The notes under the pieces are model-generated. The model was given only the letters and a program-made list of their open reading frames with translations. It was not told the DNA's origin and did not search any database. A stretch of DNA of 32,956 nucleotides, from the NCBI GenBank assembly GCA_041389525.1, contig JAWKRR010000072.1, forward strand, positions 1 to 32,956. Direction: 5' to 3'. Position 1 is the first letter of the stretch; each line of letters begins with the position of its first letter. This DNA comes from JACKFB01 sp041389525. GTDB lineage: Bacteria; Myxococcota_A; UBA9042; PHBI01; JACKFB01. A program made the translations under genes and the position numbers. Below, piece after piece: positions 6,842 through 15,091 of the stretch.

Positions 6842-8326
6842 ATGCTCGCGCGCGCTCTAGCCATTTTCGCAATGACCCTATGGGCTTGCGCCGAGGTGGG
6901 TGGCTCCCAGGGGCTGGACGGTGGGCCGTCGGACGACGCGCGCGTCGACGCCACCGGCGATGCCTCCGATCTCGCCGACGGCGACGGGCGCTCCGACGCG
7001 ACGGACAGCGCCGGCCCTGACCTGGACGGGCGCAGCGACGCGCGAGACCTCGATTCGCCCGACAGCAGCGACGGAATCGACGGTGGCCCGGACGCTGACG
7101 CGGACCGCGACGTAGCGCCCGACCTGGACGCGGCGCCCGACGCCGACGCCTCGCCCGACGCCTCGCCCACCGAGGCCTGCAACGGCCTCGACGACGACGG
7201 CGACGGCCTCGTCGACACGGGCTGCGGGCCCCCGGTCGCCCTCTCCGCCGACGCGGTGGTCCACGATCTCGGGCTGGTGCTCGTCGGCGCGGGCAAGGTC
7301 TCGACCGCCTACACCTTCACGCTGGCTCCCGGCGTCTCCGGCTTCGACGTGGTCCTGCTCGACGCCGACGGCTCCGACGAGCACATGGCCGTCTGGGAGC
7401 TGCGCGACCCCGCAGGCGCCCTGGTCGCCGCCGTCTCTGACCCCTTCGGCCACCAGGTCCGCGACCTGCCAGGCTTCGCGACCGCCGTGGTCCAGGTCCC
7501 CGACCGCGGCGGCTACGTCCCCGCCGCGGGCGCGTGGACCGTGACGCTTTTCCGCAACGGCCCCACCAGCCACGTGTGGCTCCGGGTCATCGAGAACCGC
7601 CGGCCCGAGCCCGCGGGCTCCGAGATCGACCTCAACCTGTGGTTCGTCGGCCTCGACGAGAACCTCGGCGCCGTCAAAGCCCCCACCGACCCCGATTTCC
7701 AGGCCGTCCTCGCCGAGCTGACCAGCCGCCTCGCCTTCTTCAACATCAGCGTGGGCGCCACGGAATACTTTGACGTCGTCGGCGTCGACGCGCAGAAGTA
7801 TTCCTACCTCGACTTGGCCACGGGGCCGCTGGAGCCCGGCGAGGACAGCGAACTCGTGAAGCTCTCTCAAAACCTGCCCTCGACCAACCGGGGCCTCGAT
7901 TTCTACTTCGTCATGGGCGTCAGCGTGCCCGGCGTCATCGCCAAGGCCGGCTCGATCCCCGGCCCGCCGCTGCACCACGGCGTCGTCGGCTCGGGGGTCA
8001 TCGTGTCCATGGCCAACTACTTCGCCGGCTCAAAGGCCGCCGCCGTCCCCGTGCTCGGCGTGACCATGGCGCACGAGATGGGCCACCAGCTTGGCCTCTA
8101 TCACAGCAGCGAAGCGAGCGGCGTGGCCCACGACCCCATCGCCGACACCCCCGAATGCACAGTCGACACCGATCAGAACGGAAAGGTCGAGCCCTGGGAA
8201 TGCCAGGGAAGTGGAGCGGACAACCTGATGTTCTGGGCAGCGAGCACCAAGGGCACGCTCAGCCCGCAGCAGCTCCAGGTCATCCATCGCAACCCGACCT
8301 TGCACGCGCCCCAGGAGGCCCCATGA
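6842..8326 (+). CDS. Metzincin-like zinc metalloprotease lipoprotein with Asp-rich linker
   Basis: The 494-residue product starts with a signal peptide ending in LWAC (lipid Cys16), then an Asp-rich spacer (about 21-110) typical of Myxococcota surface lipoproteins. A MopE-like motif CNGLDDDGDGLVDTGC sits at 113-128. After a beta-rich region comes the zinc site HEMGHQLGLYH at 411-421 (HExxHxxGxxH) and a likely Met-turn in DNLMFW, so it is a metzincin of the pappalysin/reprolysin type and probably an active endopeptidase on the cell surface. Between them, residues 442-453 (DTDQNGKVEPWE) match a calcium-binding EF-hand loop. ATG 6842 has a strong GAGGAGG. Its stop overlaps the next start (ATGA), the first of a chain of coupled genes leading to dapA and dapB. 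The substrate is unknown. Confidence 0.85.
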   Translation: MLARALAIFAMTLWACAEVGGSQGLDGGPSDDARVDATGDASDLADGDGRSDATDSAGPDLDGRSDARDLDSPDSSDGIDGGPDADADRDVAPDLDAAPDADASPDASPTEACNGLDDDGDGLVDTGCGPPVALSADAVVHDLGLVLVGAGKVSTAYTFTLAPGVSGFDVVLLDADGSDEHMAVWELRDPAGALVAAVSDPFGHQVRDLPGFATAVVQVPDRGGYVPAAGAWTVTLFRNGPTSHVWLRVIENRRPEPAGSEIDLNLWFVGLDENLGAVKAPTDPDFQAVLAELTSRLAFFNISVGATEYFDVVGVDAQKYSYLDLATGPLEPGEDSELVKLSQNLPSTNRGLDFYFVMGVSVPGVIAKAGSIPGPPLHHGVVGSGVIVSMANYFAGSKAAAVPVLGVTMAHEMGHQLGLYHSSEASGVAHDPIADTPECTVDTDQNGKVEPWECQGSGADNLMFWAASTKGTLSPQQLQVIHRNPTLHAPQEAP

Positions 8327-8910
8327 ACGCCCGAAACCTCTCCCTCGCTGCGGTGTTCGCCCTGTGCGCCATCGCCGTGGCGCCGTCGGCGACCGCGGCC
8401 GAGCGCAGCCGCGACGACGTGCGCCGCTCGCTGCTGACCTGGCTCGAGTCCCAGGAGTTCCGGGTCGACAAGCGCGCGCTCGACGGCCTGGGCGGCGAGA
8501 TCAACAAGCTGCTCGTCGAGTTTGCCGGCGACCCCGGGCAGGTGGCCACGGTGCGCCAGCGGGCCATCAGCGCCCTCGCGGTCTACCCCAGCACGCGCTC
8601 GCGCCAGTTCCTCGCCGGCGTCGTCTTCGAGCGCGCCTTCGTGGGCAACTCGCTCGGCACGCTCCTGCGCCGCGAAGCCTTGCGCGCCCTCGGTCGCGGC
8701 TTCGGCGAGTCGGTGGTGAACACGCTGGCGAGCGTTCGTAGTGACTCCAACCCACAAATCCGCGAAGCTTGCGCCCGCGCTCTGGGCGACACCAAGAGCG
8801 ACAACGCCATGAGCGAGCTAAGCGCGTGGCTCCCCAACGAACCTGAGCTCTTCGTCCGCGTCGCCATCGACGAAGCCACCGACGCCATCCGCCGCCACAG
8901 GAGCCGCTGA
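8323..8910 (+). CDS. Exported HEAT-repeat protein
   Basis: The 195-residue product has a clear signal peptide (basic NARN, hydrophobic core, AxA-type cleavage near residue 25) and then helical pairs. These resemble HEAT repeats, for example the stretches around LLRREALRALGRGF and NPQIREACARALGDTKSD. HEAT scaffolds bind other proteins, so a periplasmic adaptor role beside the protease is plausible but is inference. ATG 8323 has AGGAGG 4 bases upstream and overlaps the protease stop by four bases (ATGA). Its own TGA shares a base with the dapA ATG (TGATG). Confidence 0.8.
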   Translation: MNARNLSLAAVFALCAIAVAPSATAAERSRDDVRRSLLTWLESQEFRVDKRALDGLGGEINKLLVEFAGDPGQVATVRQRAISALAVYPSTRSRQFLAGVVFERAFVGNSLGTLLRREALRALGRGFGESVVNTLASVRSDSNPQIREACARALGDTKSDNAMSELSAWLPNEPELFVRVAIDEATDAIRRHRSR

Positions 8911-9827
8911 TGTCCGCGAAGCCGCTGATATCATTTGACCCGCGCGGCGTGTTCACCGCTCTGGTCACGCCCTTTTCGGCCGACGGCAGCATCGACTTCG
9001 GGGCCTACCGTGCCCTCTGCGAGCGCCAGGTGGCCGCGGGCGTGGCGTTGGTCCCGTGCGGGACGACCGGCGAGACCCCGACGCTCACCCACGAAGAGGA
9101 CGCCCGGCTCATCGCGACCGCCGTCGAGGTCGCCGCGGGCCGCGTCCCTGTCCTCGCCGGCACGGGCAGCAACGCGACGAAGACCGCCATCGCCAACACG
9201 CGCCGGGCGGCCGACATGGGTGCCGACGGCGCGCTCGTCGTCACGCCCTACTACAACAAGCCGCCCCAGGCCTCGCTGCTGGCGCATTTCCGCGCGGTCG
9301 CCGACGAGGGCGGCCTCCCGGTCGTCCTTTATAATGTCCCCGGCCGCACCTCGTGCCGCATCAACGCCGACACGATCATCCGCCTCGCCGAGCACCCCAA
9401 CATCGTCGCCATCAAGGAGGCCTCGGGCGATCTCGACCTGCTGCAGGAGATCATCAACGGCGTGCCGGCCGGCTTCCGCGTCCTCTCCGGTGATGACGCC
9501 TGGACCCTGACCACCCTGCTGCTGGGCGGCGACGGCATCGTCAGCGTCGCCAGCAACGTCATCCCGCGCGCGATGATGCGGCTGGTCGGCGCCGCGACCG
9601 CCCGCGACCTCGACGCCGCCCGCGCCGTGCAGAAGCGCCTCTTGCCGCTCTTCCGCGCGCTCTTCCTCACGACCAACCCCATCCCGGTCAAGCGCGCCCT
9701 GGCGCTCGGCGGCCACATGGGCCCCGACGTGCGCCTGCCCCTGACCGCCGACGCCATGGACGACGCCCAGCTCGCCTCGCTGCGCGCCGCCCTCGAGCGC
9801 GCCCTCGCGGTCGAAGCGGAGTGCTGA
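8910..9827 (+). CDS. dapA: 4-hydroxy-tetrahydrodipicolinate synthase DapA
   Basis: The 305-residue class I aldolase condenses pyruvate with aspartate-4-semialdehyde, the first committed step to meso-diaminopimelate and lysine. Key residues are present: the Schiff-base Lys169 in AIKEASGD, Tyr141 and Arg146 in YNVPGRT, and GTTGE at 51-55. The length is slightly above E. coli DapA (292) because of a short N-terminal extension. ATG 8910 has CAGGAG 7 bases upstream and overlaps the previous stop by one base. dapB starts one base after its stop, so the two enzymes of successive steps are co-expressed in the cytoplasm. Confidence 0.97.
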   Translation: MSAKPLISFDPRGVFTALVTPFSADGSIDFGAYRALCERQVAAGVALVPCGTTGETPTLTHEEDARLIATAVEVAAGRVPVLAGTGSNATKTAIANTRRAADMGADGALVVTPYYNKPPQASLLAHFRAVADEGGLPVVLYNVPGRTSCRINADTIIRLAEHPNIVAIKEASGDLDLLQEIINGVPAGFRVLSGDDAWTLTTLLLGGDGIVSVASNVIPRAMMRLVGAATARDLDAARAVQKRLLPLFRALFLTTNPIPVKRALALGGHMGPDVRLPLTADAMDDAQLASLRAALERALAVEAEC

Positions 9828-9828
9828 G

Positions 9829-10587
9829 ATGTCGCGCCCCGAGATCCGCCTCGCCCTGGTAGGCGCCCAAGGACGCATGGGCCAGCGCCTCGCCGCCCTC
9901 GCCGCCGACGACCCGCGCCTCACGGTGGTCGCGTCCGTCGACCGCGACACCGCCCCCCTCGAATCCTGCGATCCGTCAGTCATTGACTGCGTAATCGACT
10001 TCTCCGTCCGCGCGCGCGTGGCCGGCACGGCGGCCTTCTGCGGCGCCCACCAGATCCCGCTGGCCCTCGGCACCACCGGCCTCGAGCCAGCCGACCGCGC
10101 CGCCGTGGACCTCGCCGCCCAGCAGACGCCCATCGTCTTCGCGCCCAACTACTCCGTGGGCGTCAACGCGCTCTTCGCCCTCGCCGGCGAGCTCGCCACC
10201 ATGCTGGGCCCCAGCTTCGACCTCGAGGTCGTCGAGTCCCACCACCGCCACAAGGTCGACGCCCCCTCGGGCACCGCGCGCCGCCTCGTCGAGGTCCTCG
10301 CCGAGTCCCGCGGCGAGACCTACGAGTCCGCCGCCCGCGCCGAGCGAAACGGCCTCATCGGCCCCCGCACCGACCGCGAGATCGGCGTCTCCACCGTCCG
10401 CGGCGGCGACGTGGTCGGCGAGCACACCGTCTACTACCTCGCCACCGGCGAGCAGATAAGCCTCACGCACCGCGCCACCGACCGCGACGTCTTCGCCCGC
10501 GGCGCCCTGCGCGCAGCGACCTGGCTGTCCAGCCCCGGCCGCCGCCCCGGCCGCTACGACATGCTGGACGTCCTGCGCACCCCGTGA
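9829..10587 (+). CDS. dapB: 4-hydroxy-tetrahydrodipicolinate reductase DapB
   Basis: The 252-residue product reduces the DapA product with NAD(P)H in the diaminopimelate/lysine pathway. The Rossmann glycine motif GAQGRMG is at 12-18. The catalytic HHRHKVDAPSGTA segment begins at 138, with Lys142 and the proton-donor His intact. APNYSVGVN at 105-113 is typical. It is a little shorter than E. coli DapB (273) but complete. GGAG lies 8 bases before the ATG. The stop overlaps the GTG of the next gene (GTGA). Confidence 0.97.
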   Translation: MSRPEIRLALVGAQGRMGQRLAALAADDPRLTVVASVDRDTAPLESCDPSVIDCVIDFSVRARVAGTAAFCGAHQIPLALGTTGLEPADRAAVDLAAQQTPIVFAPNYSVGVNALFALAGELATMLGPSFDLEVVESHHRHKVDAPSGTARRLVEVLAESRGETYESAARAERNGLIGPRTDREIGVSTVRGGDVVGEHTVYYLATGEQISLTHRATDRDVFARGALRAATWLSSPGRRPGRYDMLDVLRTP

Positions 10588-11201
10588 GCCCGCGCGCGCA
10601 CACCGCCGCCGACGACCCGCACGAGGCGATTTATCAGGCGCTGCTTGACGAATTACGCGAACGTCACCCAGGCTTTCGGATCATCCGCAAATCCGAAAGC
10701 CCCGTCAGTCGCGCCCTCGATCGCGCGCTCCGGCTCATCACCGGCGGCCGCCAGGCCCGCTTCCTCGACGCGTTCATCACCACCCTGGGCGCCCGTGTCT
10801 ACGTCCCCGACCGCTGGGACGCCATGCGCGCGGGCGAGCGCTACTGCATCATGCGCCACGAAGCCGTCCACATCGCCCAGTTCCGACGCTTCACCTGGCC
10901 CGGCATGATGCTGCTCTACCTGGTGGCGCCGCTGCCCGCGGTCTTCGCCGGCGGTCGCGCCCTCATCGAGTGGCAGGCCTACCGCGAGACCCTCGTCGCG
11001 ACCTGGCAGCTCTACGGCCCCGAAGCCGCCCGCGCGCCGGCCCTCGCCGACCACATCGTCGCCCGCTTCACAGGTCCTGATTACGTCTGGATGTGGGTGC
11101 GTGGTAAGACGATTCGTCGGTTGATCGACCGGACACTCGCCCGCCTCGCGGAGTCACCGCCCCCGAGCGCCACCGCCCCCTCGAGCACGCCGGCACCATG
11201 A
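10584..11201 (+). CDS. Predicted HExxH zinc-peptidase-like membrane protein
   Basis: The 205-residue product has MRHEAVHIAQ with HEAVH at 92-96. Downstream Glu129 and Glu135 (IEWQAYRE) are candidates for the third zinc ligand, so a gluzincin-type metallopeptidase fold is possible. One hydrophobic segment (about 107-122) between the two motifs suggests membrane attachment. I do not recognise a named family. The GTG at 10584 overlaps the dapB stop as GTGA and has no good Shine-Dalgarno, so translation probably depends on coupling. Its own stop overlaps the kinase start (ATGA). Being between dapB and a Ser/Thr kinase, it may be tied to cell-envelope metabolism, but this is only context. Confidence 0.7.
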   Translation: MSPRAHTAADDPHEAIYQALLDELRERHPGFRIIRKSESPVSRALDRALRLITGGRQARFLDAFITTLGARVYVPDRWDAMRAGERYCIMRHEAVHIAQFRRFTWPGMMLLYLVAPLPAVFAGGRALIEWQAYRETLVATWQLYGPEAARAPALADHIVARFTGPDYVWMWVRGKTIRRLIDRTLARLAESPPPSATAPSSTPAP

Positions 11202-13126
11202 GCCAGGAGCCCCAGAGCCTCGCGCGCATCGGCCGCTACGAGCTGCTCGAACGCATCGGCGTCGGCGGCATGGGTGAGGTGTTCCTCGCGCGCACCACCG
11301 GCCCCGGCGGCTTCGAGAAGCAGGTGGTGATCAAGAAGATCCTGCCTCATCTCGTCGATAACCCCTCGTTTGTTCAGCGGTTTACCGACGAGGGCCGCCT
11401 CGTGGTGCAGCTCCGACACGCCGGCATCGCCCAGATCCTCGACATGGGCGAGGAGAGCGGGGTCACCTTCATCGCCATGGAGCACGTCGACGGCCGCGAC
11501 CTCCGCGACCTGCTCCGCCTCGCCCGCCTCGCCGGCGTCGCCCCGCCCGTCGCGGTGGTCACCGGGATCCTGATTCGAATCCTCGAGGCCCTCGACTACG
11601 CCCACGCCAAGACCGGCGACGACGGCCGCCCCCTGGGCATCATCCACCGCGACGTCAGCCCCTCGAACATCATGATCTCGCGCTCCGGCGAGGTGAAGCT
11701 GGTCGACTTCGGCATCGCGAGGGCCACCGACCGCCTCGGCAACTCGGTGTCCGGCGCCGTCCAGGGCAAGTTCGCCTACATGTCGCCCCAGCAGGCCGCG
11801 GGTGCCGCCCTCGACGCCCGCAGCGACCAGTTCGCCGTCGGCGTCGTCGCCTGGGAGCTGCTCGGCCGCCCCCGCCCCTTCGACGGCGCCACGGATCTCG
11901 AGACCCTCGACCGCATCCGCCACCACGCCCAGCCTTCCCTGGCCCAGCTCGACCCCTCCCTGCCCCCCGAGCTCGCCGCCACCATCGACCGCATGCTCGC
12001 CAAGTCCCCCGACGAGCGCTTCCCAAGCGCCGGTGACGCCGCCCGCGCGCTCCACGGCTACCTCTTCCGCGTCGGCGAGCTTGTGGGCACCCGCGAGATC
12101 GGCGCCTGGGTCTCCGCGGTCATGGCCGCCACCCCCGACGCCCTGCGCGCCCCCTCCGCAGCCGGCCTCTCCCTCGACGACGCCTTGCGAATCTCGCTCG
12201 AAGGCAAAGCCCCGGCCCGCGCCTTCGCCACCGTCAGCGTCGTCGCCTCCGAGCCCGTCCCGGCCGCCTTCGTCACCCGCGACGTGCTGCTCGCACCTGG
12301 CACCTCGGCCCCCACGCCTACGCCCGCGACGCCCTCGGCCGCCTTCCCGCCAGGATACGCCGACCTCACCCCCGCCTCGGCCGCCGCCTCCGGCACGCCG
12401 CTGCCGCCCGCCCTGGTCACCGACGGCGTCACCGTCCCGCCCCCGGCGCCGCCCGGCCGCCGCGTCCTCGGCGCCTTCGGCCTGCTCATCGCGCTCAACG
12501 TGCTGCTGCTCGCCTCCGTCGGCTACCTGCTCTGGCTCTCCTTCGGCCCCGACAGCACCAGCCCCGAGGTCGCGGCCGCCTCACGCGCCACCACCGTGCA
12601 GGCCGCGCCCGCGTCCACCGCTCCTCCGACCCCCGCCGCCGCCGGGCCCACCGACGGAGGCCAGCCCGAGATCGCGCCCGCCCCCGCCGAGCGAATCGCC
12701 GCTCCCGCCGAGGTCGCGCCGGCCCCCGCGGAGGTCGCGCCAGATTCGGCCGACGCGCCCGACCTCGGCACCGCCGGCCGCCAAACCGGCCTCGCCCTGG
12801 CCAGCCTCACGCTCCCCAAACCCCGCTCCGAGACCGACACCGCCAAGAACCCGGCCACCGCGTCGCCGAAGCCCGCCGCCGCGCTCGGCGCCGTCAGCTT
12901 CCGCTATTACCCCGCCAACGCCGACGTCTACATCGACGGTCGCCCCGTGCCGAAGACCGGCAGCAACCTGGTCCGCGACCTGTCGGTGCCCGTCGGCGCC
13001 CACGTCCTGCTGGTCAGCGCCAGCCCAGCCTTCGAGAAGCGCGTCCCCTTCACCGTCACCGAGGGCAAGACCAACAATCTGGGGCAGATCACCGTCGACA
13101 CGGGCGCGAGCACCGACGAGCCCTGA
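11198..13126 (+). CDS. Transmembrane Ser/Thr protein kinase with PEGA-like C-terminus
   Basis: The 642-residue product has a cytoplasmic Hanks-type kinase domain (about 14-290). The glycine loop GVGGMGEV begins at 21, the ATP-binding Lys46 is in VVIKK, the catalytic HRDVSPSN holds Asp152, and DFG begins at Asp170, so it should be active. A Pro/Ala linker leads to one transmembrane segment (about 422-448). A long Ala/Pro-rich outer linker ends in a PEGA-like domain (about 567-640, with ADVYIDGRPVP and the PVGAHVLLVSA strand), as in many Myxococcota kinases. The HRDVSPSN loop is characteristic of that group. The ATG overlaps the previous stop by four bases. A possible partner is the FHA activator encoded just downstream, since FHA domains bind phosphothreonine. 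Confidence 0.93.
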   Translation: MSQEPQSLARIGRYELLERIGVGGMGEVFLARTTGPGGFEKQVVIKKILPHLVDNPSFVQRFTDEGRLVVQLRHAGIAQILDMGEESGVTFIAMEHVDGRDLRDLLRLARLAGVAPPVAVVTGILIRILEALDYAHAKTGDDGRPLGIIHRDVSPSNIMISRSGEVKLVDFGIARATDRLGNSVSGAVQGKFAYMSPQQAAGAALDARSDQFAVGVVAWELLGRPRPFDGATDLETLDRIRHHAQPSLAQLDPSLPPELAATIDRMLAKSPDERFPSAGDAARALHGYLFRVGELVGTREIGAWVSAVMAATPDALRAPSAAGLSLDDALRISLEGKAPARAFATVSVVASEPVPAAFVTRDVLLAPGTSAPTPTPATPSAAFPPGYADLTPASAAASGTPLPPALVTDGVTVPPPAPPGRRVLGAFGLLIALNVLLLASVGYLLWLSFGPDSTSPEVAAASRATTVQAAPASTAPPTPAAAGPTDGGQPEIAPAPAERIAAPAEVAPAPAEVAPDSADAPDLGTAGRQTGLALASLTLPKPRSETDTAKNPATASPKPAAALGAVSFRYYPANADVYIDGRPVPKTGSNLVRDLSVPVGAHVLLVSASPAFEKRVPFTVTEGKTNNLGQITVDTGASTDEP

Positions 13127-13184
13127 GCCCACGCCCCGGTCACGCGCGCCGCCCGAGCGCCCGGCCCGCCCCGATATCGCAGCC

Positions 13185-13213
13185 TTCCCGGCCGCCACCC
13201 CTTCAGCTACCAT
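13185..13213 (+). promoter_or_regulatory. Promoter with leaderless spacing before the FHA activator
   Basis: TTCCCG (13185-13190), a 17-base spacer and TACCAT (13208-13213) end 7 bases before GTG 13221. The transcript would start at or next to the start codon. No Shine-Dalgarno is present there. Confidence 0.45.
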
Positions 13214-13220
13214 CGCCGCC

Positions 13221-14579
13221 GTGGCAGCCACATCCCATACGGCAGCGGTCGACGACGGCGAGGACGAGGTCCGCTTTCGCCGATACTGCTTCTGCTCCGG
13301 GCCCGAGCGCGGCACCCACACCTTCTCGGCGCGCCTGATTCACCTGGGCAGCGCGCCCGACAACGACCTGGTCGTCGACAGCCCCACCGTGTCGCGGCAG
13401 CACGCGCGGCTGGAGTTCAACGGCTCGGGCTACGTGCTGCGAGATCTGGGCTCGAAGAACGGGACCTTCGTCGACGGCGTGCGCATCACCGAGGCCTTCG
13501 TGGTGGCCGGTTCGCGCGTGCGGCTGGGCACCGCCGAGATGGAGTTTCGCCTCGAGGACGAGACGGTGCAGGTCGCGCTGTCGCGGGCCGAGTGCTACGG
13601 GCAGCTCATCGGGCGATCGTCGCAAATGCGCGAAATTTTTGCGCTCTTGGCGAAGATCGCGCCGACCCGGGCCACCGTGCTGGTCGAGGGCGAGAGCGGG
13701 ACCGGCAAAGAGCTGGTCGCCGACGCGATTCACAGCCACTCACCGCGCGCCGCGGCGCCGCTGGTGGTCTTCGATTGCTCGGCGGTCGCGCCGGAGCTCA
13801 TCGAGAGCGAGCTCTTCGGCCACGTCAAGGGCGCCTTCACCGGGGCGGTCGCCGCGCGCAAGGGTGTGTTCGAGCAGGCCCACGGTGGGACGCTCTTCTT
13901 GGACGAGGTGGGCGAGCTGCCCCTTGAGCTGCAGCCAAAGCTCTTGCGCGTGCTGGAGAGCGGCCAGGTGCGGCCGGTCGGGTCGGGCGAGCAGCGGCGC
14001 ACCGACGTGCGGGTGGTGGCGGCGACCAACCGGAACCTCGAGCGCGAGATCGAGAGCGGCCAGTTCCGCGAGGATCTGTACTACCGGCTCGCGGTCATCA
14101 AGGTGCGGCTGCCGGCGCTGCGGCTGCGGCCCGAGGACATCCCGCTTTTAGTGAAGCATTTCCTCGCAGATTCGGGGTCCGAGGGCGTCCACGTCGGCTT
14201 CGAGACGATGCAGCGGCTGCAGCAGCACCCGTGGCAGGGCAACGTCCGGGAGCTGAAGAACTACGTCGAGCGGGCGGTGGTGCTGGCGGACAGCGGGCGG
14301 CTCGAGACGCGCTTTCTCACCGACCGCGGGCTGGCGGCGCGGGAGAGTGCGGAGGCCGCCGACCACCGCGAGAGCGTCGACGCCGACTACGAGCTGCCGT
14401 TCAAGGACGCGAAGGCGCGGCTGCTGGACACCTTCGAGCGCCGGTACTGGCTGCGCCTGCTCGAAGAGACCGAGGGGAACGTGTCGGAGGCGGCGCGGCG
14501 CGGCGGCATCCACCGCAAGAGCCTCGAGTACCTCATGAAGAAATTGGACCTACGCGGCGACGTCCACGAAGATCTCTAG
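13221..14579 (+). CDS. FHA-domain sigma-54-dependent transcriptional activator
   Basis: The 452-residue product has an N-terminal FHA domain (about 36-108; SRQHARL and GSKNGTFVDG) that recognises phosphothreonine. An AAA+ sigma-54-activator domain follows: Walker A GESGTGKE 157-164, GAFTGA 204-209 (the sigma-54 contact loop, intact), GGTLFLDEVGEL, and the arginine-rich R-motifs. At the end is a Fis-type helix-turn-helix (about 410-450, EGNVSEAARRGGIHRKSLEYL). It should therefore activate RNA polymerase with RpoN from enhancer sites. GTG 13221 is chosen because the frame upstream is a shadow of the kinase gene and the FHA domain begins soon after. There is no Shine-Dalgarno, and a -10-like TACCAT lies 7 bases upstream, suggesting a leaderless message. 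The neighbouring kinase is a natural candidate for its upstream signal. Confidence 0.93.
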   Translation: MAATSHTAAVDDGEDEVRFRRYCFCSGPERGTHTFSARLIHLGSAPDNDLVVDSPTVSRQHARLEFNGSGYVLRDLGSKNGTFVDGVRITEAFVVAGSRVRLGTAEMEFRLEDETVQVALSRAECYGQLIGRSSQMREIFALLAKIAPTRATVLVEGESGTGKELVADAIHSHSPRAAAPLVVFDCSAVAPELIESELFGHVKGAFTGAVAARKGVFEQAHGGTLFLDEVGELPLELQPKLLRVLESGQVRPVGSGEQRRTDVRVVAATNRNLEREIESGQFREDLYYRLAVIKVRLPALRLRPEDIPLLVKHFLADSGSEGVHVGFETMQRLQQHPWQGNVRELKNYVERAVVLADSGRLETRFLTDRGLAARESAEAADHRESVDADYELPFKDAKARLLDTFERRYWLRLLEETEGNVSEAARRGGIHRKSLEYLMKKLDLRGDVHEDL

Positions 14580-14657
14580 CGACTTCGCGCGGTTATCTGC
14601 GCGGAAAGCCTGGAACTCAGCTTCGTCCCCCCGCTCCGAGCCGTTCCGAGCGATTTT

Positions 14658-14687
14658 TTCGACGCGACCCACCGATGCCCCTATCCT
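14658..14687 (+). promoter_or_regulatory. Sigma-70-type promoter of the small 104-residue gene
   Basis: TTCGAC (14658-14663), an 18-base spacer and TATCCT (14682-14687) lie about 60 bases before GTG 14750. The gene also has its own terminator, which supports an independent transcript. Confidence 0.45.
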
Positions 14688-14749
14688 CGTCCTCGACGTG
14701 TCCGGGGGGATCTCGTTTTTTGTGGCGTTGCCGTGTGGAGGAACAACAC

Positions 14750-15064
14750 GTGAGTAGCCCGATTAAGACCACGACGACCGAAACCCGTCGTGCGACGACG
14801 ACCCGCACCGATTTGCGCAAGGCCCTCCGCAAGGCGGATCTGAACGCAACTGAGGAGCAGCTCGTTCGCATGCGACTAGGCCTGTCTGAACCCCCGAGCA
14901 CCCGGCTCAGTTTTCGGGGTCAAGATGACGCCGAGCTCTCGACCAAGCTAGCGATGCTAGAGGCCGACGCCCTGCGCCGCCTCCGCCCGCCCGCGGTGGT
15001 CCAAGCTCCGCTCGAGGGCAGCGCCCTCAAGCGAGCCATCATCGACGAGCTGAAGAAGATCTAA
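14750..15064 (+). CDS. Small basic protein of unknown function
   Basis: The product is 104 residues. The N-terminus is rich in Thr and Arg (TTTTETRRATTTRTDLRKAL), the middle has a charged helical region (LNATEEQLVRMRLGLSEPPS), and the C-terminus ends in an amphipathic helix (SALKRAIIDELKKI). It has no signal peptide or membrane segment. I do not recognise the family. The start is GTG 14750 with GGAGG (14737-14741) 8 bases upstream; there is no in-frame ATG. The first codons include CGT and GAA forms less common in the neighbours. With its own promoter and a strong terminator it is almost surely a monocistronic gene, probably well expressed. Confidence 0.8.
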   Translation: MSSPIKTTTTETRRATTTRTDLRKALRKADLNATEEQLVRMRLGLSEPPSTRLSFRGQDDAELSTKLAMLEADALRRLRPPAVVQAPLEGSALKRAIIDELKKI

Positions 15065-15091
15065 GGTCCGGCGCAGGTCGGAACTCCAGAG

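Noticed and set aside
4816..7296. 826-codon minus-strand open frame across ffh
   Set aside because: It is antisense to ffh and its neighbours, has low-complexity composition, and arises from the GC-rich codon pattern.
11802..13220. Upstream extension of the FHA activator frame into the kinase gene
   Set aside because: The extension is Pro/Ser/Arg-rich out-of-frame kinase sequence; the FHA domain begins shortly after GTG 13221.
14700..14750. Possible sigma-54 promoter (TGGCGTTGCC) before the 104-residue gene
   Set aside because: The GG and GC elements do not have the required TGGCAC-N5-TTGC layout.
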